Shown here piece after piece: positions 37,172 to 45,998 of a stretch of 64,000 bases of DNA; position 1 is the stretch's first letter; each line of letters begins with the position of its first letter. Below the pieces are notes generated by a model. It saw nothing but the letters and a program-made list of their open reading frames with translations. It was not told the DNA's origin and searched no databases. The position numbers and the translations under genes were made by a program. The stretch is from Hyphomicrobiales bacterium (GTDB lineage: Bacteria > Pseudomonadota > Alphaproteobacteria > Rhizobiales > Beijerinckiaceae), in the NCBI GenBank assembly GCA_019075865.1, contig JAGXAN010000011.1:1-64000 (forward strand), read 5' to 3'.

Positions 37172-38569
37172 ATGAGCCTTTTGATCGCCGACGACCTATA
37201 CCGTTTTTACCATCTTGGCGACACTGAAGTGCGCGCCCTGCGTGGTGCGAGCCTTACCCTTGCGAGGGGCGAGACAGTGGCGCTTGTTGGCCCCTCTGGA
37301 AGCGGTAAATCCACCCTGCTGGCCTGTTTGGCCGGTCTGGACGAGCCGGACGGCGGCATAGTGACGATCAATGGCAAGCGCATGACGCGGCGTCCCGAGG
37401 CGGAACGCGCCAAACTGCGCGCCGACTGCATAGGCTTCTTGGCGCAATCGGGCAATCTGTTTGCCCATTTGAGCGTGGCTGGCAATATTGCGCTGCAAAT
37501 GGAGCTGTGCGGCCTCGTGTCTGACCGCGAGCGCATCTGCACCCTGCTTGCCCTCGTGGGCCTGACCGAGCGTGCTGACGCCCTACCTGCCATGCTTTCG
37601 GGTGGCGAGGCGGCGCGCGCTGGTCTGGCCGTGGCGCTAGCCGGTGACCCGCCGCTGCTCATTGCCGATGAGCCGACGGCGGAAGTGGACGCGCAGACCG
37701 AGGCGCGTATTCTGGATGTGCTGGAGCGGCGTCGCGCCAATGGCGGTTCGGCCCTGTTGGCTACTCACAGCCGTTTATTGGGTGCCAGTGCCTCGCGCAT
37801 TCTGGCCATTGCCGATGGGCAAATAATCGAGGGCTATAATGCACTGGTTGTGAGAGAGCGCCAGGCGCTCCCCCTTCACGCTCACCGTCCGCACGGCGCG
37901 GCGCTGATTGAAGCTCGTGGAGCCGCGCGCAGTTTTGATTTAGCCGGAAAGCGTATCGAGGCGGTGCAAGCGCTAAATTGCACAATTCATGCGGGCCAGC
38001 GCCTCGCGCTGATGGGCCGATCTGGGAGTGGAAAATCGACATTACTCAATATGTTGGCGGGACTGGAGGCCCCCAGCTTTGGCAGCATTGTCTGGCTGGG
38101 CCTTGATGCCGCCCGCGCCTTGCGGCCGCAGCAGATTGGCTTTGTCTTTCAGTCGCCTTCGCTGGTGCCTGCGCTCAGTGTGATTGAAAATGTGCGCTTA
38201 CCGCTCGAAATTGCTGGGTTGGCCGCTGGAGCCGCGATGAACCCTGATGAGGCTTTGGCACGGCTGTCCCTCGACGACCTTCGTGATAAATTGCCGGATC
38301 AATTGTCGGGTGGTCAGATGCAGCGTGTGGCGCTGGCGCGCGCGCTTGTCACGCGGCCTAAGGTGCTTTTTGCCGATGAGCCCACCGGCCAGCTTGACCA
38401 CGCCACTGGTTTGTCGGTGATGCATGCGTTGCTTGCGGCGCTAGAGGGCAGCGATACCGCGCTCGTTGTGGCGACCCATGATGCAACTATGGCGGAATTT
38501 ATGGAAGAATGCTGGACGATGGAAGCCGGATTGCTAACCATTAAATCAACAGAGAGAGACGCGGCATGA
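37172..38569 (+). CDS. ABC ATPase with two fused LolD-like nucleotide-binding domains
   Basis: 465 residues made of two complete ABC domains. The first has [16 protein letters not shown], signature MLSGGEAARAGLAVAL and LLIADEPTAEVDAQ. The second (from ~243) has [16 protein letters not shown], signature QLSGGQMQRVALARAL and VLFADEPTGQLDHA. Both match the MacB/LolD group that normally acts as a dimer of single domains. The first signature is degenerate (LSGGEAARAG), so the two sites may be unequal. It energises the FtsX-type permease whose gene overlaps it by ATGA. This class usually performs mechanical work in the periplasm or lipoprotein/toxin export rather than simple transport. Confidence 0.88.
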   Translation: MSLLIADDLYRFYHLGDTEVRALRGASLTLARGETVALVGPSGSGKSTLLACLAGLDEPDGGIVTINGKRMTRRPEAERAKLRADCIGFLAQSGNLFAHLSVAGNIALQMELCGLVSDRERICTLLALVGLTERADALPAMLSGGEAARAGLAVALAGDPPLLIADEPTAEVDAQTEARILDVLERRRANGGSALLATHSRLLGASASRILAIADGQIIEGYNALVVRERQALPLHAHRPHGAALIEARGAARSFDLAGKRIEAVQALNCTIHAGQRLALMGRSGSGKSTLLNMLAGLEAPSFGSIVWLGLDAARALRPQQIGFVFQSPSLVPALSVIENVRLPLEIAGLAAGAAMNPDEALARLSLDDLRDKLPDQLSGGQMQRVALARALVTRPKVLFADEPTGQLDHATGLSVMHALLAALEGSDTALVVATHDATMAEFMEECWTMEAGLLTIKSTERDAA

Positions 38570-41223
38570 TCGCAATTTGGACAAAAGGCATTGTCACCAC
38601 GCGCCTGCACCATCTGGCACTGTCAGCGGGGGGCATTGTGGCGGCAACGGCGCTGATTGGCGTAATCGGCGTGTTCGGAATTTCGAGTGGGCGCACCATG
38701 ACAGCTCGCGCCCTCACAGCCGTGCCACTGGATTGGCAAGTGGCATTGGTGCCTGGCGCTGACCCTGCGGCCTTGACCGCAAAGCTTAGCTCGGCGGTTG
38801 CTGTTCGCGCTGCCCGCACGGTTGGTTATGCGGATAGCAAGGCCTTTGTTGCAACGATTGGCGGCACGACGCAGACAACGGGCACAGGCCAAATTGTCGG
38901 GTTGCCAGATGATTATGCCGCCATTTTTCCTGGCCAGATTCGCTCCTTGTTGGGCACAACCACTGGCGTCATGTTGGCTCAACAGACGGCCGCCAACCTG
39001 CACGTCACCATCGGTGATATGATTACGTTGACCCCAGCAAATGCTGCTCCTTTCGATGTTAAGGTTGAAGGTATCATCGACTTACTAAATGCGGATCCGC
39101 TATTTCAGTCGATTGGCCCCCAGAAAGGCCCCAACGCCACTGCGCCGCCCGACAATATTGCGCTATTGCCGTTTCCCTTATGGAATCAGCATTTTGCCAG
39201 CGCCGCGCTTAGGGCAGGGGGGAGTGCTCGCATGCAGATCCACGCGAGCCTCACCCACGCCAACCTGCCGCCATCACCGGATGCTGCCTATGTTAAAGTG
39301 ACGGGTGCTGCCAAAAATTTTGAGGTGCGCGCCGCTGGCGAAGCTATGGTGGGTGACAATCTATCGGCGCGGCTGGGTGCGGTGCGCCAAGATGCTCTGT
39401 TTGCCCGCATCTTACTGTTGTTTCTGGGCTTGCCCGGCGTTGTGCTGGCCCTGCTGTTGACAATTGCCATCGTGCGCTCGGATGCTGGACTTAAGCGGCG
39501 CGAGCAAGCGTTGCTGGGGCTGCGTGGTGCCAGTAGGAGCCAAATTGCGAAACTGGCATTTGTCGAGGCTGGGCTGATTGCCATTGCAGGCAGCCTCGGT
39601 GGCATGGCGTTGGCGGCTTTTCTGACGCAATTCGTCTTGCATATTGACATGGCCTCAGGCGCTGAGCTCGTCTGGCTTGCAGCCTCAGGTCTTGCTGGTT
39701 GCCTTATTGCGTTGGCCGCAGTTCTTACCCCTGCCTTATTGGATATTGGGGCTAGCAGTGTCGCCAGCCGCCGCGTTTGGATTGGGGGTGATGCCCTTTC
39801 GCTGTGGCGGCGCAGTTGGTTGGATGTGGCCATGATGGCCGTTGCGGGCGCTATCTACTGGCATTCTGCCAGTACGGGTTATCAGGTGGTATTGGCACCC
39901 GAAGGTGTGGCGACGGCGGCTGTGGATTATACTGCATTTTTGGCGCCGCTTCTGTTTTGGGCGGGTGCTGGCCTACTAATTTTACGACTTTCGGGGGTCG
40001 TGTTGCGCGGGGGGCGGCCCAGCCTTGCAATGATATTGCAACCTTTGGCGGGCCGGCTTGCCGCGACCATTGCGGCGGCCCTATCGCGCCAGCATCGGCG
40101 GCTGGCAACAGGTGCGGCACTGGTGGCGCTAGCCTTTGCCTTTGCAACGGCAACGGCCATTTTTAATGCCACTTACAACGTTCAACTTCTAGTAGACGCA
40201 CGTTTAACTAATGGTGCTGATGTTACTGTCACTGGCACCGCGTTATCGCCAGCGGGGGCTGATTTGGAGCGCATTCGCGCCTTGCCAAGCGTTAGTGCAG
40301 CCGAGCCGATGCAACACCGCTTTGCCTATGTCGGCACGGATTTGCAGGATTTGTATGGCATTGACCCAACCAAAATAAGCAAGGCCACGGATATGGTCGA
40401 TGCGTTTTTTGGCCCCTTGGGGGCTCGCGCCACTTTGGCCCGCCTTGCCGCAACGCCGGATGGCATTTTAGTCTCGCAAGAGACGGTCAATGATTTCCAA
40501 CTCGCTACCGGTGATTTGGTCAATTTGCGTCTGCAAACTGGCGTAGGGAGTGCTTTGAAGACGGTCGCATTTCACTTAATCGGCGTCGTTAAGGAATTTC
40601 CGACGGCACCGCGTGACAGCTTCCTCGTCGCCAATTCCGCCTATATTGCGGCTCAAACCGGCAGTGTTCAAGCGGAAACAATATTGGTGCGCGCTTCAGG
40701 GGCTCCCGCTACCCTCGGCGACGTGGTCCGAGGCACCCTTGGCCCAGCCTCGCCGCTAAAAACCACGGATATATCGCAAGCCACCCATCTCATTGGCTCC
40801 AGCCTCACCGCCGTTGATCTGAGCACATTGGGAGCAATTGAACTGGCCTTTGCTGTGCTGTTTGTCGCAATGGCAACGGGGCTTACCCTTTGGCTGGGTC
40901 AGGCCGAGCGCGCCCGCACCAATGCAATCTTGCTGTCACTGGGCGCGAGCGTAAAAGATACCCGTGCGTTTTTGTCGAGCGAGGCGCTGTTTATGCTGAG
41001 CGTTGGCCTCCTTTTTGGCGCGCCTGTTGGCGGCACCGCCGCGTGGATGCTGGTTCGGTTGCTAAACGGCGTGTTTGATCCGCCCCCTGATAGATTAACC
41101 TACCCATTGGCTTATTTTGCCCTGTTGCTGGCGGGAGCCATTAGCGCCACCCTTATCGCCGTCTATGGCCAAAGCAGATGGTCGCGCGAATGGGTGGTGC
41201 GAGAAATGCGCGCGGGCAGATGA
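38566..41223 (+). CDS. FtsX-type ABC permease
   Basis: 885 residues. N-terminal helix, a large periplasmic domain (~60-265), a first FtsX core (ILLLFLGLPGVVLALLLTIA and two more helices to ~400), further helices, a second periplasmic domain (~530-750), and a last FtsX core (IELAFAVLFVAMATGLTLWL, LGASVKDTRAFLSSE). This two-core single-chain layout fits the fused ATPase upstream, one chain each. The system may drive conformational work on a periplasmic or outer-membrane partner. The substrate is unknown. It ends the operon begun at 36577. Confidence 0.87.
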   Translation: MIAIWTKGIVTTRLHHLALSAGGIVAATALIGVIGVFGISSGRTMTARALTAVPLDWQVALVPGADPAALTAKLSSAVAVRAARTVGYADSKAFVATIGGTTQTTGTGQIVGLPDDYAAIFPGQIRSLLGTTTGVMLAQQTAANLHVTIGDMITLTPANAAPFDVKVEGIIDLLNADPLFQSIGPQKGPNATAPPDNIALLPFPLWNQHFASAALRAGGSARMQIHASLTHANLPPSPDAAYVKVTGAAKNFEVRAAGEAMVGDNLSARLGAVRQDALFARILLLFLGLPGVVLALLLTIAIVRSDAGLKRREQALLGLRGASRSQIAKLAFVEAGLIAIAGSLGGMALAAFLTQFVLHIDMASGAELVWLAASGLAGCLIALAAVLTPALLDIGASSVASRRVWIGGDALSLWRRSWLDVAMMAVAGAIYWHSASTGYQVVLAPEGVATAAVDYTAFLAPLLFWAGAGLLILRLSGVVLRGGRPSLAMILQPLAGRLAATIAAALSRQHRRLATGAALVALAFAFATATAIFNATYNVQLLVDARLTNGADVTVTGTALSPAGADLERIRALPSVSAAEPMQHRFAYVGTDLQDLYGIDPTKISKATDMVDAFFGPLGARATLARLAATPDGILVSQETVNDFQLATGDLVNLRLQTGVGSALKTVAFHLIGVVKEFPTAPRDSFLVANSAYIAAQTGSVQAETILVRASGAPATLGDVVRGTLGPASPLKTTDISQATHLIGSSLTAVDLSTLGAIELAFAVLFVAMATGLTLWLGQAERARTNAILLSLGASVKDTRAFLSSEALFMLSVGLLFGAPVGGTAAWMLVRLLNGVFDPPPDRLTYPLAYFALLLAGAISATLIAVYGQSRWSREWVVREMRAGR

Positions 41224-41485
41224 CAAAAAGGCACAAAAGGCGATTCTGATGATGGTTTGTTAATTATGCAGGGGAGGAGGTGTGTCTAGAGTTATCTTGG
41301 AATGGCTGGTCGGGGATCGGCAAAAGGGTTGAATTTGATCCGTGCAGCACTTCCTCAGGTTATTTGGCTTCGATAATCCAATTGTGGTTCAATTGCAGCG
41401 ATTTATCGAGTTTGACGCGGAAAGCGGCCTTCACCCCGCCTTTGTCGGCTATTTATAGAGTTCTCAGGTTCCTGACAGGGGCCAT
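41224..41485. other. Spacer before the ars operon with gene remnant
   Basis: No intact gene. On the minus strand 41360-41454 reads ADKGGVKAAFRVKLDKSL, then QLNHNWIIEAK and a stop, with an in-frame stop just upstream. It looks like the last 30 codons of a lost gene. I see no terminator for the FtsX permease gene beyond a weak GC-rich patch. Confidence 0.35.
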
Positions 41486-41513
41486 TTGACAAATCTTATA
41501 TTTCTGTTATTCT
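41486..41513 (+). promoter_or_regulatory. arsR promoter, possibly giving a leaderless transcript
   Basis: TTGACA (41486-41491), a 16-bp spacer, then TATTCT (41508-41513). A start about 7 bases further falls on the ATG of arsR at 41520, and no Shine-Dalgarno sequence precedes it. The AT-rich spacer is where ArsR would bind to repress its own operon. Confidence 0.65.
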
Positions 41514-41519
41514 AGACAT

Positions 41520-41873
41520 ATGGACGAAAATTTAATCATCATGGCCCTTGCGGCGCTGGCGCAGCCCACACGGCTGGCGGCTTTCCGTCTTCTGGTGCGC
41601 CATGAGCCGGATGGGCTTGCCGCGGGTGATCTGGCGCGGGCGCTGGATGTGCCGCACAATACTCTCTCGGTGCATATCAGCCTGCTGGCTCGGGCAGGTT
41701 TGGTCACCGGTGCCCGCCATAGCCGATCCATCATCTACCGCGCCAATCTGGCCGCATTTCGCGCGCTGGCGCTGGATCTTGTGCAGGATTGCTGCGGTGG
41801 TCGCCCTGAGCTTTGCACGCCGCTATTGGCAGAATTACAAGGGAGCGAAGCTGGTGACTGTTCCACTCTATAA
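41520..41873 (+). CDS. arsR: ArsR-family arsenic-responsive repressor
   Basis: 117 residues. The winged HTH is clear: LAALAQPTRLAAFRLLVRHE, GLAAGDLARALDVPHNTLSV, HISLLARAGLVTGARHSRS. There is no CxC in the DNA-recognition helix as in plasmid R773 ArsR. The C-terminal DCCGGRPELC supplies a Cys cluster that would bind As(III), as in other alphaproteobacterial ArsR proteins. It should repress the operon to arsH until arsenite binds. Its 3' end overlaps the next gene by 20 bases. The ATG lies at the predicted transcript start. Confidence 0.92.
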   Translation: MDENLIIMALAALAQPTRLAAFRLLVRHEPDGLAAGDLARALDVPHNTLSVHISLLARAGLVTGARHSRSIIYRANLAAFRALALDLVQDCCGGRPELCTPLLAELQGSEAGDCSTL

Positions 41874-42381
41874 CGTGCTTTTCCTGTGTACCGGCAATAC
41901 GGCCAGATCAATTTTGGCTGAAAGCATCCTGCGCAAACAAGGCAAGGGACGCTTCATGGCTTATTCGGCGGGGAGCCACCCCAAGGGATTGGTCAATCCG
42001 CTGACGATTGAAACGCTTGTTGCAATGGATTGTGAGGTTGCGGGCCTGCGGTCCAAAAGCTGGGACGAATTTATGCTCCCCGGCGCGCCGCACATGCATT
42101 TCGTGATTACGGTTTGCGATAATGCTGCGGGGGAGGTCTGCCCGGTTTGGCCCGGTCATCCCGTTACAGCCCACTGGGGCATTGCCGATCCCGCAGCGGT
42201 TACGGGCGATATTCTCGAAAAAAGACGGGCGTTTAACGAGGCTTATCGGCTTTTGAATAACCGAATCGCGCTGTTGGTAAATCTGCCATTGGCCAGTCTG
42301 GATAAAATAGCCACGGCTGCGCGGATGCGGTCGATTGGTGAAACGGAAGGCGCGACCGGCAATTTCAGGGCTCTCAAATGA
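41854..42381 (+). CDS. arsC: Arsenate reductase, LMW-phosphatase (thioredoxin) type
   Basis: 175 residues from a GTG at 41854 behind GGGAG; longer upstream readings only shadow arsR. The phosphatase loop CTGNTARS has the nucleophile Cys12 and Arg18 (CX5R). Cys88 and Cys96 in VCDNAAGEVC match the resolving pair of thioredoxin-coupled ArsC, and WGIADPA holds the general-acid Asp. It reduces arsenate to arsenite in the cytoplasm. It overlaps the second arsenate reductase gene by ATGA. Confidence 0.93.
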   Translation: MTVPLYNVLFLCTGNTARSILAESILRKQGKGRFMAYSAGSHPKGLVNPLTIETLVAMDCEVAGLRSKSWDEFMLPGAPHMHFVITVCDNAAGEVCPVWPGHPVTAHWGIADPAAVTGDILEKRRAFNEAYRLLNNRIALLVNLPLASLDKIATAARMRSIGETEGATGNFRALK

Positions 42382-42800
42382 TCGACATTGTTATTTATCA
42401 TAACCCTGCCTGCGAGACGTCGCGCAACACTTTGGCGCTGATCCGCCATGCGGGAGTTGAACCGCACATCGTGGAATATCTCAAAACGCCCCCTTCGCGC
42501 GCCATGCTGGAGAACCTGCTGGCCCGCATGGGTATTTCCGCCCGCGCCCTGCTGCGCGAGAAGGGCACGCCCTATCAGGAGCTTGGCCTCAACAATCCGG
42601 CGCTCGACGACGCTGCGCTCATCCATGCCATGCTGGAGCACCCCATCCTCATCAACCGCCCGATCGTGGTTTCGCCCAGCGGCGTGCGCCTTTGCCGCCC
42701 TTCTGAGGCGGTGTTGGACCTTCTCCCAGCTTCGACTGGCCCTTTCACCAAAGAAGACGGCGAGCGGGTTCTCGATGAATCCGGGCGGCGTATTTTATGA
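42378..42800 (+). CDS. arsC: Arsenate reductase, glutaredoxin (ArsC/Spx) type
   Basis: 140 residues. DIVIYHNPACETSRNTL places the catalytic Cys12 as in E. coli ArsC, with arginines in RALLREKGTPYQELG and INRPIVVSPSGVRLCRP for arsenate binding. It uses glutathione and glutaredoxin, an evolutionarily separate route from the upstream enzyme. Having both in tight overlap gives two reductant choices. It belongs to the arsR operon. Confidence 0.94.
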   Translation: MIDIVIYHNPACETSRNTLALIRHAGVEPHIVEYLKTPPSRAMLENLLARMGISARALLREKGTPYQELGLNNPALDDAALIHAMLEHPILINRPIVVSPSGVRLCRPSEAVLDLLPASTGPFTKEDGERVLDESGRRIL

Positions 42801-42884
42801 GAGCTGGCCCTGCGCGAATAAATGGCCTGAGCCTGCCGCAACCCGATTCGGGCTTCCACCCCAAGCAGAAAAGAATGTGCTTTC

Positions 42885-43952
42885 ATGTCGATTTTTGAGC
42901 GCTACCTCACCCTTTGGGTGCTTCTCTGCATAGTGGCAGGTGTCGCCCTTGGCTATAGTTTGCCGGGCACTTTCCACCTGATCGGTTCACTGGAAATTGC
43001 CAAGGTGAACCTGCCTGTTGCGGTGCTGACTTGGGCGATGATCATCCCGATGCTGCTCAAAATCGACTTTTTAGCCCTAACGGGGGTGATGCAGCATTGG
43101 CGCGGCATTGGCGTAACGCTGTTTGTCAATTGGGCGGTAAAGCCGTTTTCGATGGCGCTTCTTGGCTGGTTTTTTCTTGAATATTTGTTTCGGCCATGGC
43201 TGCCGGCGGCCCAAATTGATTCCTATGTCGCTGGCCTGATCCTGCTTGCGGCAGCGCCTTGCACGGCGATGGTGTTCGTGTGGAGCAATTTGATGAAAGG
43301 CGAGCCGCATTTCACGCTGTCGCAAGTCGCCCTGAATAATGCCATCATGATTATTGCCTTTGCGCCGATTGTGGCCCTGCTGCTGGGTCTGTCCGCGATC
43401 ACCGTGCCATGGCACACGCTGGTGCTGTCGGTCGTGCTTTATATCCTCGTTCCGGTCATCATCGCCCAGGTATTGCGCTACAGCGTATTGCGACGTGGCG
43501 GCACGGCGGCATTGGCTGACCTGTTGCACAAACTGAACCCTGTCGCCCTCATCGCCCTTTTAACGACGCTCGTACTGCTGTTTGGCTTTCAGGGCAGCGA
43601 GATTGTCGCGCAGCCGCTCATTATTGCTTTAATTGCCGTGCCGATCCTGTTCCAGGTCTATTTCAACGCGGGCCTGGCCTATGGTCTGAACCGGCTTGCG
43701 GGGGAGCAACATTGCATCGCCGGCCCCTCGGCGCTGATCGGCGCCAGCAATTTTTTTGAGCTGGCGGTGGCGACCGCCATCAGCCTGTTCGGCTTCAAGT
43801 CCGGGGCCGCGCTGGCAACCGTTGTCGGTGTGCTCATTGAGGTTCCGGTGATGCTGTCCATGGTCTGGATCGTGAATAATTCGCAAGGCTGGTACGAATC
43901 TGGCGCAGCGGTCAAGCGCCGCGCGGCGGAAATCTTTCTCAAAACCCCTTAA
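42885..43952 (+). CDS. acr3: Arsenite efflux permease Acr3
   Basis: 355 residues, ten membrane helices, of the bile-acid/arsenite transporter superfamily. Conserved phrases: VLTWAMIIPMLLKIDF, FVNWAVKPFSMALLGW, and LLAAAPCTAMVFVWSNL with the helix-4 cysteine required for arsenite transport. VYFNAGLAYGLNR and IGASNFFELAVATAISLFG lie near the end. It exports arsenite with the proton gradient. It follows the two reductases that make its substrate, with a gap of 84 bases. Confidence 0.95.
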   Translation: MSIFERYLTLWVLLCIVAGVALGYSLPGTFHLIGSLEIAKVNLPVAVLTWAMIIPMLLKIDFLALTGVMQHWRGIGVTLFVNWAVKPFSMALLGWFFLEYLFRPWLPAAQIDSYVAGLILLAAAPCTAMVFVWSNLMKGEPHFTLSQVALNNAIMIIAFAPIVALLLGLSAITVPWHTLVLSVVLYILVPVIIAQVLRYSVLRRGGTAALADLLHKLNPVALIALLTTLVLLFGFQGSEIVAQPLIIALIAVPILFQVYFNAGLAYGLNRLAGEQHCIAGPSALIGASNFFELAVATAISLFGFKSGAALATVVGVLIEVPVMLSMVWIVNNSQGWYESGAAVKRRAAEIFLKTP

Positions 43953-43984
43953 CATCCTCAAACATCAGCCTGGAGCCAAAAACA

Positions 43985-44479
43985 ATGACGCAAAGCCCGT
44001 CTTCCATCGTCCCCATAACAATGGTGCCGCAATCCACTGAAATGCACGTCAGCCTGCGGGTGCATGACCTTGCGGTGAGCACGGAATTCTATACCAAATT
44101 CTTTGGCGTGCTACCCAAGGATATCCTGCCGCGCTACACCACGTTCATCGTGCCGCATCTCAACTTGAACTTTGTGATTGTTATCAACGACAAGGGTGAG
44201 AAGCTGGATACCTATAGCCTGCACCACCTCGGGCTGGGCCTTTCCGACAAGCAAGCGGTGATCGACACTTACCACCGCGCGCTCGCAATGGGCGCGACTG
44301 TGGTCAAGCCACCCCGCACAACATGGCGCGGCACGCCCGAGCATGAATTGTGGCTGCGTGATCCCACCGGCTATGATATCGAAATTTACGCGCGCCTGAC
44401 GCCCGATGAGCTCGCACAAATGCCCGCCGACAAGGAACCGGTGTTTCTGGTGCCCGGCACCGAACCAAAACCCGCATAG
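43985..44479 (+). CDS. VOC-family dioxygenase-like protein, ArsI/CadI-like
   Basis: 164 residues. The glyoxalase/dioxygenase fold shows metal ligands His (EMHVSLRV), His (SLHHLGLGL) and Glu (DIEIYARL), as in ArsI C-As lyase. ArsI binds organoarsenicals with a vicinal Cys pair before the last strand. Here that stretch is PPRTTWRGTPEHELWLRD, with no cysteine. It therefore cannot use the known thiol trap and may act on another substrate or be a divergent form. It sits between acr3 and arsH with GGAG before the start, so arsenic linkage is firm but the reaction is not. Confidence 0.75.
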   Translation: MTQSPSSIVPITMVPQSTEMHVSLRVHDLAVSTEFYTKFFGVLPKDILPRYTTFIVPHLNLNFVIVINDKGEKLDTYSLHHLGLGLSDKQAVIDTYHRALAMGATVVKPPRTTWRGTPEHELWLRDPTGYDIEIYARLTPDELAQMPADKEPVFLVPGTEPKPA

Positions 44480-44491
44480 GATGGCTTGACC

Positions 44492-45166
44492 ATGCCTCTG
44501 TTCGACAAAAGCCTGTTGCCTCTCGCCGTCACCGCGCAGCCTGAACCCGTGAAGCTCGACCATGCGCCGCGCATTCTGATGCTTTACGGCTCGTTGCGCG
44601 CCCGTTCCTATTCTCGCTTTGCCATATTGGAGGCCGAACGGATTTTGAATTATCTTGGTGCAGAAACGCGTATCTTTCATGCCGATGGTTTGCCCCTGGC
44701 TGATGCCGTCGAAGCAAATCATGCGAAAGTGCAGGAATTGCGCGAATTATCGGCATGGTCGGAGGGCCAGGTCTGGTGCAGCCCCGAGCGGCATGGCGCG
44801 ATGACCGGCATTATGAAAACGCAGATCGACTGGATACCCCTGGAGATCGGCGCAGTGCGTCCAACGCAGGGCAAAACCCTCGCCCTGATGCAAGTCAGCG
44901 GTGGCTCGCAATCCTTCAACGCGCTCAATCAAATGCGCATTTTAGGTCGTTGGATGCGCATGATTACCATACCAAACCAATCTTCAATTGCCAAAGCCTA
45001 TACCGAATTTGATGAGGCCGGCAGGATCAAACCCTCGCCCTATTACGAGCGCATAGTCGATGTGATGGAGGAATTGATGAAATTCACTCGGCTCACCAGA
45101 GATGTGTCGGCACATCTGACCGACCGTTACAGCGAGCGCCTTGAAGCACACAGGAAAAATAAATAG
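44492..45166 (+). CDS. arsH: ArsH, NADPH-dependent FMN reductase
   Basis: 224 residues from the ATG at 44492; a TTG two codons earlier is possible. The flavodoxin-like fold has the FMN phosphate loop [14 protein letters not shown] and the conserved [18 protein letters not shown]-terminal EELMKFTRL and [14 protein letters not shown] match ArsH. ArsH oxidises trivalent organoarsenicals to the pentavalent state and detoxifies them in the cytoplasm. It closes the ars operon. Confidence 0.94.
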   Translation: MPLFDKSLLPLAVTAQPEPVKLDHAPRILMLYGSLRARSYSRFAILEAERILNYLGAETRIFHADGLPLADAVEANHAKVQELRELSAWSEGQVWCSPERHGAMTGIMKTQIDWIPLEIGAVRPTQGKTLALMQVSGGSQSFNALNQMRILGRWMRMITIPNQSSIAKAYTEFDEAGRIKPSPYYERIVDVMEELMKFTRLTRDVSAHLTDRYSERLEAHRKNK

Positions 45167-45371
45167 AGCGACCATGTTTCAGGTTCAGGGAATGATTATG
45201 CAATAGGCAGCGTTTTTTGCGTTTTAAGTGCTGCATCAGCCCAAAGTAAGAAGTCATGACGCAAGGCGCAGTTTCGGTCTCTTCCCCCGCTATTATGACA
45301 AGAATGAGAAGCTGAATTCCGGTTTGTTTAATCACTTGGGGCTGGGCTGCCGGCCAGAAGGAGTCCAAGCC

Positions 45372-45902
45372 ATGAATTGCCTGTTGACGGCATGGCACCG
45401 CCATGAAAGTGAGTTGCGCGCCTGGCTGACAAAACGCCTCGGTAACCCCCAGGATGCCGAGGACCTGTTACAGGATTTGTTTCTCAAGGCGTTGCGTCAG
45501 GACAAGAAATTTTGCGAGATCAACAATGCCAGGGCCTGGCTTTTTGCTGTGGCCCGCAACGCAATCGCTGACCGGCTGCGTCTTGGAAGGGAACAGGTTG
45601 AACTGCCGGACGACTTTGCCCTCGAAACCGTTGAACCAGTTCCCGTCGAAACCCTGACGCAATGCCTGCCCCGCGCCCTAGCGGAACTGTCACATGAAGA
45701 CCGCGACGCGCTGACGCTGTGCGAACTCGCATCCATGAATCAGGCCGCTTATGCACAGCTTCGCGGAATTTCTTTGGCTGCGGCCAAGTCTCGTGTGCAG
45801 CGCGCAAGAAAACGACTTCGCGAGCATCTGGGTGAGGTTTGTCAGGTGCGCTTTGACGACACCGGGAACGTGTGCTGTTTCGTACCCCGACCGCCCTTGT
45901 AG
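45372..45902 (+). CDS. ECF sigma factor with C-terminal Cys tail
   Basis: 176 residues from the ATG at 45372 with AGAAGGAG upstream. Region 2 (DAEDLLQDLFLKAL, ARAWLFAVARNAIADRLR) and region 4 (LSHEDRDALTLCELASMNQ, LRGISLAAAKSRVQRARKRL) are complete. After region 4 a short tail carries CQVRFDDTGNVCCFVP, with three cysteines. The sigma factor at 49352 has the same tail. ECF factors with Cys-rich tails such as CorE respond directly to metals without an anti-sigma, and no anti-sigma gene is seen here. It lies 205 bases after arsH. Confidence 0.88.
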   Translation: MNCLLTAWHRHESELRAWLTKRLGNPQDAEDLLQDLFLKALRQDKKFCEINNARAWLFAVARNAIADRLRLGREQVELPDDFALETVEPVPVETLTQCLPRALAELSHEDRDALTLCELASMNQAAYAQLRGISLAAAKSRVQRARKRLREHLGEVCQVRFDDTGNVCCFVPRPPL

Positions 45903-45998
45903 GTTTTCAGATTCTCGTAAATGCCAACCCCCTTATACGCCAAGCGTCGCTGACCGCTGTTTCATTGCGGTCAGAGGATACCTTGCTCCGTTCTGGAG

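Noticed and set aside
41548-41853. Longer N terminus for the first arsenate reductase
   Set aside because: These codons only read arsR in another frame; the GTG at 41854 has a ribosome site and gives the normal length.
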